Translations under genes and position numbers: made by a program
Notes under the pieces: generated by a model
The model's input: the letters and a program-made list of their open reading frames with translations, nothing else
Told to the model about the DNA's origin: nothing
Database searches by the model: none
Shown: piece by piece, positions 24,480 to 33,064 of the stretch
Layout: each line of letters starts with the position of its first letter
Position numbering within the stretch: the first letter of the stretch is position 1
Source: HGM12587 sp045128635
GTDB lineage: Bacteria > Bacillota > Clostridia > Lachnospirales > Lachnospiraceae
Length of the DNA stretch: 43,403 nucleotides
NCBI GenBank assembly: GCA_045128635.1
Contig: JBGVRS010000023.1
Span: forward strand, 1-43,403
Direction: 5' to 3'

Positions 24480-25415
24480 TCACCCCAATCCGAACTCCTT
24501 TTTGTGGGTGGAAAGGTAAATCTTGCCAAGATACTCATATCCTTTCGCATTTGCTTTCACATCCTCCATGTACTGGATATTGTTTCCTCCATAGTTCCCA
24601 AAACGCTTCACAACAGCAGCTCCCCCGCCGACAAATACAATTTCCGTCACTTCAAGGTTATAGCCATGCTCCAAAAGGATGTTATAAACCTTATCTACAT
24701 AAGCTCTCAGACAATCCTCCACAATGGTCAGATACTTCTGAGGAAGTTTCTCATGCTTTCCATTTCTCATAATCTCCTGTATATCTTCCTCAGAAAGCTC
24801 CCGACCATGCTGCCGCATACATTCCTCATTGATTGTCCTCATACACTTAATCAAGCCTTCCCTGATTGTAATGCACTCTGCTTCATTTGGCGCGGAATCA
24901 GCAATCGGCATAATGTCGATCGTCCAACTTCCAATATCCACAACAACAACCCTTTTGGGCAAAGTTCTCATTCTGTCCGCAACTGCCGCATAGCACTGTG
25001 GGAATACGGACACCCTTGCAATCTTAATCCGATACTGCTCATTATCAAACCGAAAGGTTACTTCCTTTTCCTTTGACAAATAATCAATAAAATCCTGTTT
25101 CTCTGCGCCAAAACGTGTAAGTGGCAGCCCCACGGATAAGAGAATGTTTGCATTCCTCATTCCCCGTCTGTTAAGTTCTTTTGCAACTGCCGCCAACGTA
25201 AGAATATAGAAATTATCATTTTCTACTTTTAAATCCCTTACCTCCAGTCGCTTGCCTCCCACCATATAATAACAACCGTTAAACTCTACTACATTATTAA
25301 AAAATGCGGGTTCCGTTGTAATCTCTTTCACTCCGGTAGTAAATACCTGACTGACTGTTTTCATCCCAGACCAGCCATGATCTACGCCAATTACTTCAAT
25401 ATGTTGTCTGTTCAT
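24480..25415 (-). CDS. parM: ParM/StbA-like actin-type segregation ATPase
   Basis: The 311-aa product is an actin-fold ATPase that would segregate the excised circular element. Visible motifs are IGVDHGWSGMKT (residues 8-19, phosphate 1), VVVVDIGSWTIDIM (about 155-168, phosphate 2), and IVFVGGGAAVVKRF (about 258-271, adenosine motif). The start is ATG 25415 with GGAGG 8 bases upstream; an upstream in-frame start at 25454 overlaps the 30-aa gene and has no ribosome-binding site. A ParM on a chromosomal element points to a replicating circular stage. Spacing of motifs is normal for ParM. Confidence 0.85.
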   Translation of the reverse strand: MNRQHIEVIGVDHGWSGMKTVSQVFTTGVKEITTEPAFFNNVVEFNGCYYMVGGKRLEVRDLKVENDNFYILTLAAVAKELNRRGMRNANILLSVGLPLTRFGAEKQDFIDYLSKEKEVTFRFDNEQYRIKIARVSVFPQCYAAVADRMRTLPKRVVVVDIGSWTIDIMPIADSAPNEAECITIREGLIKCMRTINEECMRQHGRELSEEDIQEIMRNGKHEKLPQKYLTIVEDCLRAYVDKVYNILLEHGYNLEVTEIVFVGGGAAVVKRFGNYGGNNIQYMEDVKANAKGYEYLGKIYLSTHKKEFGLG

Positions 25416-25419
25416 ATGT

Positions 25420-25512
25420 TTATTCCTCCATATTTTTACCATTATTTTTCTCACTGGCTAAATCTACCAGCTTGTCCATGAACTGAATCAGCTCTTTCTT
25501 AGTGATTGCCAT
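25420..25512 (-). CDS. Small ICE protein of 30 aa
   Basis: ATG 25512 follows AGGAGGAACGAC and opens a 30-codon frame: MAITKKELIQFMDKLVDLAS then EKNNGKNMEE. The sequence is an amphipathic helix followed by a polar tail. It stops 4 bases before the parM ATG and its last codons carry the parM ribosome-binding site, so it is probably a leader gene translated together with parM. It is too short for standard gene finders. Confidence 0.6.
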   Translation of the reverse strand: MAITKKELIQFMDKLVDLASEKNNGKNMEE

Positions 25513-25532
25513 GTCGTTCCTCCTTTTCCGGG

Positions 25533-25601
25533 CAAAAAAAGTAGGACCTACACAGCTACCAGAGAAATAAATCACTAAGTTAAAGCTAATTAAGTCCTAC
25601 T
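25533..25601 (-). terminator. Leader terminator (attenuator) before the parM operon
   Basis: On the minus strand AGTAGGAC (25594-25601) pairs with GTCCTACT (25540-25547), followed by seven T residues. The loop of about 46 bases contains GTAGGTCCTAC, which can form a competing small hairpin. The ribosome-binding site of the 30-aa gene follows the T-run directly, so this terminator lies in the operon's own leader. Confidence 0.55.
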
Positions 25602-25778
25602 CGAAATTCATGTTATATTATTGCTAAATACGCATAGCTATACTTTTATACGGACACCCCTCCTTATGTTACATTATTGCTATACGTTTGATTTTAATTC
25701 AATTTTTAGATTACGAACCGGTCCGTCCTATCCAAAATTCTGAATAAAATCATCATTTTTTAATAGGACTGAATTAGC
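25585..25778. repeat. Repeats in the ICE right-end region
   Basis: GCTAATTAAGTCCTA (25585-25599) and TAGGACTGAATTAGC (25764-25778) are inverted copies with 14 of 15 matches. Between them, ATGTTATATTATTGCTA (25610-25626) and ATGTTACATTATTGCTA (25666-25682) are direct copies with 16 of 17 matches, 56 bp apart. They may be sites for ParR, a regulator or the recombinase. No gene is visible in 25513-25805. Confidence 0.6.
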
Positions 25779-25799
25779 GGAATCCCTTTGTTTATGGGC

Positions 25800-25840
25800 T
25801 TTTTGCTAACGTAACCTTATTATAACGCCATCCCCCCACT
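25800..25840. other. ICE right junction (attR-like) in the subtilase gene
   Basis: The subtilase frame keeps family sequence to ALLMEWG (codon ending 25833) and then changes to DGVIIRLR and a stop, where the family normally continues for dozens of residues. The break therefore lies at about 25829-25835. The recombinase core cannot be fixed without the left junction, which is outside the window. Confidence 0.65.
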
Positions 25841-27416
25841 CCATCAAAAGTGCTGCACTTCCCGTTACAAATGGCGTCGCAAAAGAAGTTCCTGATACCC
25901 TTCGATATCCACCGCCTACAGCAGCCGTCTGAATATCCACACCGGGAGCTGCCAGATCCGGCTTTCCGGCCCATGGCAGAACCTGAAAGGCTCTTCCCGA
26001 AAAATCTGCATACGCACCACTCAAAGCATCATAGGCCGCAACGGAGATTACATTTTCCGCAGCGGACGGTACTGTAAATGTCCCTGCCAGTGTTGGTTCT
26101 AAAAATCTCGTTCTCTCATTTGCTGTTTCTGATACAGGCAGCCAAAGTTCTGCCAAATTCCATACAATTTCGATGGGGTCTATCCGAAGTTTCCATATTC
26201 CACTTGGGAGGTACTGGCCAGAAGCCAGAAAATCAATATAGATTTCCTGCAGCACATTATAAGGATTTGGTGTTCCATAATAGATTAAAAGCTCTGTGCC
26301 CTGTATGCTGAATCTTTGCGTTCCTAAAATTTCTTCGATAGGACCAATGACTGTACCAGCCGGATTTTCTATAAAAATGCGTACCCGGTCTGCATAAGAT
26401 TTCCATAGCTGTAAATTGGTAGAAACCTGAAACTCCCCAATAGAAAATTCTGCTTCCACAGGTTCCTCCTGAGTAAGAGTCAATGCTTTATGAACTCCTG
26501 CTGTCCCTTCATTTCCCATACCAACACAAATAACATTTTTACCAACACCTGCTACCGTATCCAGATAGTTTTCCAAAAGACTGCTTCCATTGTGAGCACC
26601 ATAATTATTTCCAAAGCTTAAGTTTACTGCTATGGGCATTCCAAGCTCTACAGCCTTCCGAATGCAGTAGTCAACCCCTTCCAGAAGTTCTGTTGTTCTT
26701 GGAAAACTGCCCTCTCCAGGTGTTCCAAGCTTTACAACAATAATATCGGCCTCATACGCCACACCCCGAAATCTTCCGCCGCTTCCACGACCATTTCCCG
26801 CACCGATTCCCAAAACACTGGTTCCATGTCCGCTGATATCCTCGCTTGGAACAATTTCTCTTCTTTCTGTTTGCGTCTGCGCCTGCAATGCTGCATTAAT
26901 CTGTTCTGCAGTATATTCGGTTCCTCTTGTATAACCTGCCGGAGGATTTCCCTCGATTGTCTGGTCCCAAAGGTACAAAATTCTCGTACTGCCATCTTCA
27001 TTTCGAAAATCCGGGTGCGTATAGGCAACACCAGAGTCCACGCAGGCAAATAAAACACCTGCTCCGCTCAAACCATCTGCTCCACCTTGCACACCTGTAA
27101 GACAGGATGCCGCTTTTGCTTCCTGCAGGGCAAAATAAACTGCCTTTGGTTTTTCCACATAAGTAACCTGAGGAATATCTGTTAAGAGCGTCAATGTATC
27201 TTCCTTTATCCTTACAACAGCAAATCCGCCAAACAGCTCAGTCACTTCCTCTGCTATCTGGCGGACATCATCCAAATTCCCCGTACATTTTATAATGACT
27301 TCCCATGTCTGGTCATCCATATCATAACCTGTTCCCAAATTTTCGGAACGCATTCTCTCCTCTGTGGTAGAATCCAATGCTAAATTTAATAAGTTTTCTA
27401 ATTTCTGATCATTCAT
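25806..27416 (-). CDS. Csp-like S8 family (subtilisin) peptidase, C-terminus replaced by ICE sequence
   Basis: The 536-aa subtilase has the catalytic triad: CVDSGVAYTHPDF (Asp near 124), SGHGTSVLGIGAGN (His near 195) and SGTSFATPFVTG (Ser near 508), with VNLSFGNN giving the oxyanion Asn near 268. The N-terminal 90 residues are a pro-domain-like region (MNDQKLENLLNLALDSTTEE). Large insertion between His and Ser is typical of the Csp/PrsP-like group of Clostridia. After ALLMEWG only DGVIIRLR remains, so the last helices are lost to the ICE insertion. There is no clear ribosome-binding site; the ATG is in the hairpin CATACA-TTAT-TGTATG (27414-27429). It follows a spore protein gene by 14 bases, so a germination or spore role is plausible. 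Confidence 0.85.
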   Translation of the reverse strand: MNDQKLENLLNLALDSTTEERMRSENLGTGYDMDDQTWEVIIKCTGNLDDVRQIAEEVTELFGGFAVVRIKEDTLTLLTDIPQVTYVEKPKAVYFALQEAKAASCLTGVQGGADGLSGAGVLFACVDSGVAYTHPDFRNEDGSTRILYLWDQTIEGNPPAGYTRGTEYTAEQINAALQAQTQTERREIVPSEDISGHGTSVLGIGAGNGRGSGGRFRGVAYEADIIVVKLGTPGEGSFPRTTELLEGVDYCIRKAVELGMPIAVNLSFGNNYGAHNGSSLLENYLDTVAGVGKNVICVGMGNEGTAGVHKALTLTQEEPVEAEFSIGEFQVSTNLQLWKSYADRVRIFIENPAGTVIGPIEEILGTQRFSIQGTELLIYYGTPNPYNVLQEIYIDFLASGQYLPSGIWKLRIDPIEIVWNLAELWLPVSETANERTRFLEPTLAGTFTVPSAAENVISVAAYDALSGAYADFSGRAFQVLPWAGKPDLAAPGVDIQTAAVGGGYRRVSGTSFATPFVTGSAALLMEWGDGVIIRLR

Positions 27417-27430
27417 ACAATAATGTATGC

Positions 27431-27631
27431 TTACCTGGCTTGATCTGTGCCGGCTTTTTTTCGACTGGTCATCATACCACCAATCTTTCCGGTTTCTTTT
27501 GCAGAAAGAGAGCGCCAGCCTTCGCTTAATACTTTATCCAGTAAACCCATTTCTTCTGCAATTTCATATTTCATACGCTCCATGCCTTCCATTTGCAAAA
27601 TATCTTCTCGGGTAATCTTTTTTTCTTTCAT
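27431..27631 (-). CDS. Alpha/beta-type small acid-soluble spore protein
   Basis: The 66-aa product has the SASP signature: MKYEIAEEMGLLDKVLSEGW followed by RSLSAKETGKIGGMMTSRKK. The EIAxELG helix and the G-x-x-G-G turn are those of proteins that coat DNA in spores and protect it from UV and heat. The cleavage site for the germination protease would be in the KYEIA region. ATG 27631 has AAGGAG upstream. A sigma-G-like promoter is found at 27659-27688. It is the main evidence that the host forms endospores. Confidence 0.85.
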   Translation of the reverse strand: MKEKKITREDILQMEGMERMKYEIAEEMGLLDKVLSEGWRSLSAKETGKIGGMMTSRKKAGTDQAR

Positions 27632-27658
27632 AATCCGGCTCCTTTTGTCCTTTTTCCA

Positions 27659-27688
27659 GATTATGACCCGATTATTTATTTTTCATTC
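27659..27688 (-). promoter_or_regulatory. Sigma-G-like forespore promoter
   Basis: On the minus strand GAATG, 18 bases, CATAATC closely fits the sigma-G pattern GHATR-18-CATWHTA (only the last base differs). It ends about 28 bases before the SASP start codon. Confidence 0.6.
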
Positions 27689-27704
27689 ATCTCGCATAAG
27701 AAAC

Positions 27705-28493
27705 TTATCTTTTCGGAAATTTGCCATCCAAAATCTGTCGCACCGTATCTTCCACACGGTCAGTGTGATACGGACACATTTTTACAATACCTTCTTTGCC
27801 GCTTCTCATAGCGATCGGATATCCAACGGCTTCCAGCATTTCCGTATCATTATAGTTATCTCCAAAAGCAACCATCTCATCCTTTTTCAGACCAAAATGT
27901 TCCTGCAACACCTGAATGCCAACACCCTTATGGCCATTTGGATATAAAATATCCAGCCATTCTGCGCCGGAAGTAACTACTTTCGCAGGCGGTTTTATCT
28001 TTGAATTCCAATAATCCACACGATACTCTACACCACCCTTTTCATACCAGGCAAGTTTTACACATGGTTCTGTAACATCTTCCCATTCTTTTACTTCCAC
28101 TACATGATTTCCCAAATCAATTAATGACTGAACATATTCCTGTGATTTAGAACGTACATAAGTTGTTGTTGAACTGGAAAGGGCTACCTCGGTACGTTCA
28201 TCTGCATCAATCAGATAAACGAGCTCTAAAAGTTCCTCTTTTGGAACTACCTGTTCTGCAATCAATTGGTCTTCATAAAATACTGCCGCACCATTTTCAC
28301 AAATGAACGCCATATCCTGCCATACAGGTGCAAACAGCTTCTTTAAATTATGATACTGTCTTCCACTGGCAGCAGCAAAAACAATTCCTTTCTTTTTCAT
28401 TTCACGAATCATTTCAAACATCTCTTCACTTACAGAATTTCCTCTGCCGTAAAGTAATGTTCCATCAAGATCACTGGCAATTAACTTAATCAT
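27705..28493 (-). CDS. Cof-type HAD-superfamily phosphatase
   Basis: The 262-aa soluble enzyme has HAD motif I SDLDGTLL (nucleophile Asp8, acid Asp10), motif II AAASGRQ (near 50-56), and motif IV VAFGDNYNDTEMLE (near 210-223), with the C2 cap between them. Cof-type enzymes remove phosphate from sugar phosphates, nucleotides or FMN; the exact substrate cannot be read from the sequence. The start is ATG 28493 behind GAGGAG; an upstream in-frame ATG at 28532 has no ribosome-binding site. It lies downstream of eutP with its own terminator between. Confidence 0.88.
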   Translation of the reverse strand: MIKLIASDLDGTLLYGRGNSVSEEMFEMIREMKKKGIVFAAASGRQYHNLKKLFAPVWQDMAFICENGAAVFYEDQLIAEQVVPKEELLELVYLIDADERTEVALSSSTTTYVRSKSQEYVQSLIDLGNHVVEVKEWEDVTEPCVKLAWYEKGGVEYRVDYWNSKIKPPAKVVTSGAEWLDILYPNGHKGVGIQVLQEHFGLKKDEMVAFGDNYNDTEMLEAVGYPIAMRSGKEGIVKMCPYHTDRVEDTVRQILDGKFPKR

Positions 28494-28524
28494 TTTTTCT
28501 CCTCGTATCTTTTCCCTAAACTTA

Positions 28525-28549
28525 ATAAGCACCGAAAAACGGTGCTTAT
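28525..28549 (-). terminator. Terminator after eutS-eutP
   Basis: ATAAGCACCG-TTTTT-CGGTGCTTAT is a perfect 10-bp stem, 5 bases after the eutP stop, followed by TAAGTTTAG. The T-run is weak, so read-through into the phosphatase gene is possible. Confidence 0.6.
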
Positions 28550-28554
28550 CAATA

Positions 28555-29064
28555 TTATTTACTGTTATTTGCTTTTGTACTTAAAACATTTCTTGGTTTT
28601 TCTGCTTCTTCCTTGCTATCCCACGGAAGCACATCGCCCGGTTCACGCAAGTACTCTAAAATTTCCCAAATTCCTTCACCGGTATAGGAGCTTACAAGAA
28701 AAATGTCTTCACAGCCTGTTAATTTTAGCCATTCCACAGCCTGCTCCACATTTGCATCCGGAGCATCAATCTGTGTCACGATCCCAATAACCGGTCTGGT
28801 AGATAACGGAACAACATTTGGCGGATATAAACAGTATGGTTCTGTCGCATTAATCAAAAGCCCTACCACATCTGCTTCATAAGAATACAGTGCAAGCGCT
28901 CTTCCCAAACGGTTCGTTTCTGCATATTCTCCCGGTGTATCAATCACAACATCATAATGGTTAATGTACTGTGTCTTATGATACTGGATAGTATCTCCTT
29001 TTAATGCCTGTCTGAGTGTGGTTTTTCCACATTCGGAACGGCCCATCAAAATAATCTTTTTCAT
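28555..29064 (-). CDS. eutP: EutP/PduV-family microcompartment GTPase
   Basis: The 169-aa product is a small Ras-like GTPase. It has the P-loop GRSECGKT (residues 8-15), the G3-like DTPGEY (about 41-46) and TQID in place of NKxD (about 96-99). EutP and PduV are linked to ethanolamine and propanediol microcompartments, where they bind the shell or act in acetate/propionyl phosphate metabolism. Its start codon overlaps the eutS stop (TAATG), so translation is coupled. No other eut, pdu or shell gene is in the window. Confidence 0.88.
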   Translation of the reverse strand: MKKIILMGRSECGKTTLRQALKGDTIQYHKTQYINHYDVVIDTPGEYAETNRLGRALALYSYEADVVGLLINATEPYCLYPPNVVPLSTRPVIGIVTQIDAPDANVEQAVEWLKLTGCEDIFLVSSYTGEGIWEILEYLREPGDVLPWDSKEEAEKPRNVLSTKANNSK

Positions 29065-29438
29065 TATGTTCTTGTAACCTTACAAATTGTAAATCCAAGC
29101 TCTCTGGCAAGATAATCACAAATCACACGTACGGCTTCTTCTACTTCCGCAACTCTTCCTGTGAAAATCAAAGTACCACTGAAACGGTCAATAAAGCCCA
29201 AATCAATATTTGCAGTTTTTACTGCCATATCTCCTGCAATAACTGAAATTTCAGCTGGACTCATACTCAAAATACCAATCGCTGCTTTTGAATAATCCAG
29301 AGCCGGATTTAAACCTAATTTCTTATATACGATTTCGTCAGGACTGGCAATAATATGTGCCAGTGTAACCTGTTTCCCAGGTACAAGCTCCTGTACGATT
29401 CTCATTTTTCCTTCATTGGACGGTAATGTAAATTCCAT
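29064..29438 (-). CDS. eutS: EutS/PduU-like microcompartment shell protein
   Basis: The 124-aa protein contains the circularly permuted BMC fold: an N-terminal RIVQELVPGKQVTLAHIIAS that would form the beta-barrel, then GAIGIL-like AAIGILSMSPAEISVIAGD and GFIDRFSGTLIFTGRVAEVE. It should make hexamers that tile a protein shell. The segment NPALDYSKA shows a small insertion against classical EutS. ATG 29438 follows TAGGAGG. The gene is headed by its own promoter (29489-29517) and coupled to eutP. Confidence 0.9.
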   Translation of the reverse strand: MEFTLPSNEGKMRIVQELVPGKQVTLAHIIASPDEIVYKKLGLNPALDYSKAAIGILSMSPAEISVIAGDMAVKTANIDLGFIDRFSGTLIFTGRVAEVEEAVRVICDYLARELGFTICKVTRT

Positions 29439-29488
29439 AAAACGTCCTCCTATATCCGATTTCTTTGGTTTTGTTCTACACTATTTTT

Positions 29489-29517
29489 ATGATACAACAA
29501 AATCGGGCACAAGACAA
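29489..29517 (-). promoter_or_regulatory. Promoter of eutS-eutP
   Basis: TTGTCT (29512-29517), 17 bp, TATCAT (29489-29494) on the minus strand. It lies within 50 bases of the addA stop, so eutS-eutP is transcribed apart from addBA. Confidence 0.6.
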
Positions 29518-29530
29518 GACCAAACCAACG

Positions 29531-32500
29531 CTAAACAAAGATTTCTTTTCCCAAACAGAAAGAATAAAGGATGCGTTCTTTCACTCTTTTACCCGTCATC
29601 TGCTCTAAGCTTTCCGCATAAATTTCCAACTGTTTTTTATAACGTTTTACCAGTTCTTCCTCTGTCTTTACATGATCTGTTTTATAATCAATCAATACAA
29701 TCTCATCATTTTCTTCAAAATAGGCATCCATGATTCCCTGAACCAGGATTTCCTGCTCACTATCATACTCCGGATATACTTCCTTCGCTGCTTTTGCAAA
29801 AACAAACGGCTGCTCTTTATAAAGTTTGTTCTGCTGTTCAGCGTTAAGCATTCTCCTGCAAAGTTCACTCTGACAGAAAACATAAATATCATATGAATTG
29901 ATGGTATCTGCTGCCGCCTGTGTCATTTTCCCCTGTAAAACAAGCTGCTCTATTCTCTCTTCTACTTGTCTTGAATGTCGAACTCCCGATAAATCCATAC
30001 ACTCTGCAACACGGTGATAAGCCGTACCGCGTTCTGCGGAACTCACCTTTCGTTCTTCTCTTAAAAAAGCAGGAATGTATGGTACGATTTCCGGTTCTTC
30101 AAACATTTCACGGACATCTTCTTCCATCGCAGCTTTTTTCAGTTCTGATACAGATACCTTTCCCGGAATGAATCTTTGATGCTCATATGGATATTCAAAA
30201 GTAAATTTTTCAACCAGTGTTTGCGGAGTATCTTTATGACCGCTTCTTAAAAGTGCGTAGTTATACTTCTCCATTAAAGTCTGGCTGATCTTTTCTTCCA
30301 CCAGCGACTCGATTGTTACACAGTTTACTTCAAATGGTGTCTCTTCTCCTGCTGAAACTTCTAAAATCCAATCCAGGAAACAGCTGCCAGCGCAAAGACT
30401 TTCATAGCGTCCTCTTTCACACAATTCTTTTTCCCTTGCAATATTTAAAACTTCCTGAGAAGCATTCTTCAATGTTCCTGTCATGATCAGTTTTTCTTTT
30501 GCACGGGTCAGGGCAACATATAACACACGCAGTTCTTCTCCAAGACTTTCCAGTTCTATCTGCTTTTGAATCATCTTCTTTGAAAGTGTCGGAAACTTGA
30601 TACGTTTTTCCGAGTCTATGGCATCTGTCCCAAGACCCAAATCCGGATGCATTACAATTCGTTCTTTCACATCCTGTTTATTAAATTTCTTTGACAGACC
30701 AGATACAAATACAATCGGAAATTCCAAGCCTTTGCTCTTATGAATGCTCATAATACGAACCGCATTTTCGTTTCCTGCACTGCTTTCTGCCACTCCGTAA
30801 TCCACTTCATATTTCTGTAAATTTTCAATATATCTTACAAAATTAAAAAGTCCGCGATAACTGGTAGCCTCAAAATCCAATGCCTTCTGAACCAGCATCT
30901 GAAGATTTGCCACACGCACTTCTCCATTTGGCTGTAATCTCACAATCTGTTCATAAGAAGTTTTATCATAAATTTCCCATAGCAGCTTGTGAATTGGCAA
31001 ATATTCCGCTTTTCTTCGAAGATTATCAATTAAATTCCAGAAGCTTTGTAGTTTATCTTTAAGAAATTCTTCTTCTCCCTCCAAAGAATACTTCACACAT
31101 GCTTCATGATATGGCAAATCCGGATATGCGCCTCGAATCTTTGCCATCTCTGCAGAGTCCACATTTCCAATCGGTGAGTGCAGCACTGCACTTAGTGGAA
31201 TGTCCTGCTTTCTATTATCCAGGATTTTCAACAGATTTAACATTGTCTGGATTTCCATAGCAGAAAAATATCCTGTGGATGAACCGGTCACAGTTGAAAT
31301 TCCGTAAGACCCCAGCACATTAGAAAATGTGTCACTCCATCCGCTCATGGTACGAAGCAAAATTACCATATCTGCAGGTTTTGCATGCCTTAACTCTCCA
31401 GTCTTTTTATCATAAACTTTCGCTGTTTCCAGCAATTCCAGAATTTTTCCGGCAATCATTGCCGCTTCCAATTCTACCTTATCTAACTTCTCATCCGTTT
31501 CCTCCTCCGGGAGGTTCAAAAGCATTAGTTCAGCTTGTACATCACTTGATTTTTCCGGCTCCGGCATATCCGCACCTAAATACAATGCCGCTTCAGCATC
31601 ATACGAGATGTTTCCCAGTTCTTTTATCATCATCCTTTCAAAAAGGAAATTGACGGTATCAAGAACTTCTTTTCTGCTTCGGAAGTTTTTCGACAGATTC
31701 ACCCTCTGAGAAGTACTGTCTGAAAGGGTATAAGTTTCCTGCTTTTCCATAAAAAGTTCCGGTCTTGCCTGTCTAAAACGATAAATGCTCTGTTTTACAT
31801 CTCCTACCATAAACAAGTTATTTCCACCGAGACTTTTTTTCGAAATACTTGTTAAGATCAATTCCTGTACCAGGTTACTGTCCTGATACTCATCAATCAT
31901 AATTTCTGCAAAATGTTCTGCATAACCTCTGGCAATATCCGTTGGCACGCATTCCCCATCTTTTCTCGTCACGAGAATTTTTAGTGCCAAATGTTCCATA
32001 TCCGAAAAGTCCACAATATTTCTCTTGCGTTTCTTTTCTGCAAAACGTCCAGAAAATTCCAGGGTAAGTAAAACCAGTTCTTCTTTGGCTGGTCGGGCAA
32101 TTTTTTCTGCTTCCGCAATCAGCTCTGACGGCATATAGAAAAACTGTTTTTCCAGACTTTCCAATGACTTCTTCATGCGGTTTCTCACCACTTTCACCGC
32201 TTCTTTTTTCTCTTCTTCCGTCTCCGGCGGCATTTTCTTTCTGGAAAGCGCCTGAAAACTGCGTCCCCGAATTGCTGTCGAGAATTCCTCATAAGTTACA
32301 GAAGATAAACATTTCTTCAAAAGCAACTGGTCTTGCACCAGTGCATCCTCATAAAAAATCGGACCGCCAACACTTGTACAAAGACAAATTGCCTGTTCAT
32401 TTTCCCACAAAAGGCTTTCCAGAATTTTTCGCACATGAGATAGCATTGCCTCATCTGCATAGAGCGCCTGACTCTTAATCAGGGTGTTTAACCACTCTTC

Positions 32501-33064
32501 TGGGAACGGATCGCTGGTGGAAAATTCATATAATTTTAAAATTAAATCTTCTAAAACATCATCATTCTTTCCTGATGCATAACACTCTACAAAACGCAAA
32601 AACTCTGGACGTTTTTTTGCATATTCTTCCTCTAAAAGTTCTTTTAAAATATCTTTTTTAAGAAGCTTTAACTCCCCTTCATCTGCTACACGAAATGCCG
32701 GATCCAAATCAATCTCACCGAAATGATTTCTCAAAATATAAGAGCAAAAACTGTCAATTGTTGTAATCTGGGCATGAGAAACCAGGGTCTCCTGCTTTTG
32801 CAGGTACCCGTTATTTGGCTGCTCTTCCAGACGCTTTCTGATGGCAGCTCCCACACGTTCTTTCATTTCTGCTGCAGCTGCTTTTGTGAATGTCACCACA
32901 AGCAGTCTGTCCACATCTACAGGATGCTTTTCGTCGCAAACGATTTCCATAATACGTTCAACAAGCACTGCCGTTTTTCCACTGCCTGCCGCTGCCGATA
33001 CCAATATATTTCTGTCCCTTAAATCAATGACCTTTCTCTGGTCTTCTGTCCACATTACTCCCAT
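29531..33064 (-). CDS. addA: AddA helicase-nuclease subunit
   Basis: This 1177-aa UvrD-like helicase with a C-terminal nuclease repairs double-strand breaks with AddB. The Walker A motif is AAAGSGKT (residues 24-31). LLVVTFTKAAAAEMKER and MIDEYQDSNLVQE give helicase motifs Ia and II, and LYVALTRAKEKL gives motif VI. The PD-(D/E)XK nuclease motif LIDYKTD is near residue 1125. The start ATG overlaps the addB stop by 10 bases (a second ATG at 33055 gives TAATG), so translation is coupled. Length is normal. Confidence 0.96.
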   Translation of the reverse strand: MGVMWTEDQRKVIDLRDRNILVSAAAGSGKTAVLVERIMEIVCDEKHPVDVDRLLVVTFTKAAAAEMKERVGAAIRKRLEEQPNNGYLQKQETLVSHAQITTIDSFCSYILRNHFGEIDLDPAFRVADEGELKLLKKDILKELLEEEYAKKRPEFLRFVECYASGKNDDVLEDLILKLYEFSTSDPFPEEWLNTLIKSQALYADEAMLSHVRKILESLLWENEQAICLCTSVGGPIFYEDALVQDQLLLKKCLSSVTYEEFSTAIRGRSFQALSRKKMPPETEEEKKEAVKVVRNRMKKSLESLEKQFFYMPSELIAEAEKIARPAKEELVLLTLEFSGRFAEKKRKRNIVDFSDMEHLALKILVTRKDGECVPTDIARGYAEHFAEIMIDEYQDSNLVQELILTSISKKSLGGNNLFMVGDVKQSIYRFRQARPELFMEKQETYTLSDSTSQRVNLSKNFRSRKEVLDTVNFLFERMMIKELGNISYDAEAALYLGADMPEPEKSSDVQAELMLLNLPEEETDEKLDKVELEAAMIAGKILELLETAKVYDKKTGELRHAKPADMVILLRTMSGWSDTFSNVLGSYGISTVTGSSTGYFSAMEIQTMLNLLKILDNRKQDIPLSAVLHSPIGNVDSAEMAKIRGAYPDLPYHEACVKYSLEGEEEFLKDKLQSFWNLIDNLRRKAEYLPIHKLLWEIYDKTSYEQIVRLQPNGEVRVANLQMLVQKALDFEATSYRGLFNFVRYIENLQKYEVDYGVAESSAGNENAVRIMSIHKSKGLEFPIVFVSGLSKKFNKQDVKERIVMHPDLGLGTDAIDSEKRIKFPTLSKKMIQKQIELESLGEELRVLYVALTRAKEKLIMTGTLKNASQEVLNIAREKELCERGRYESLCAGSCFLDWILEVSAGEETPFEVNCVTIESLVEEKISQTLMEKYNYALLRSGHKDTPQTLVEKFTFEYPYEHQRFIPGKVSVSELKKAAMEEDVREMFEEPEIVPYIPAFLREERKVSSAERGTAYHRVAECMDLSGVRHSRQVEERIEQLVLQGKMTQAAADTINSYDIYVFCQSELCRRMLNAEQQNKLYKEQPFVFAKAAKEVYPEYDSEQEILVQGIMDAYFEENDEIVLIDYKTDHVKTEEELVKRYKKQLEIYAESLEQMTGKRVKERILYSFCLGKEIFV

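Noticed and set aside
25716..25732. ACGAACCGGTCCGT near-palindrome as the recombination core
   Set aside because: It lies about 100 bases inside the element, whereas the subtilase frame breaks at about 25830.
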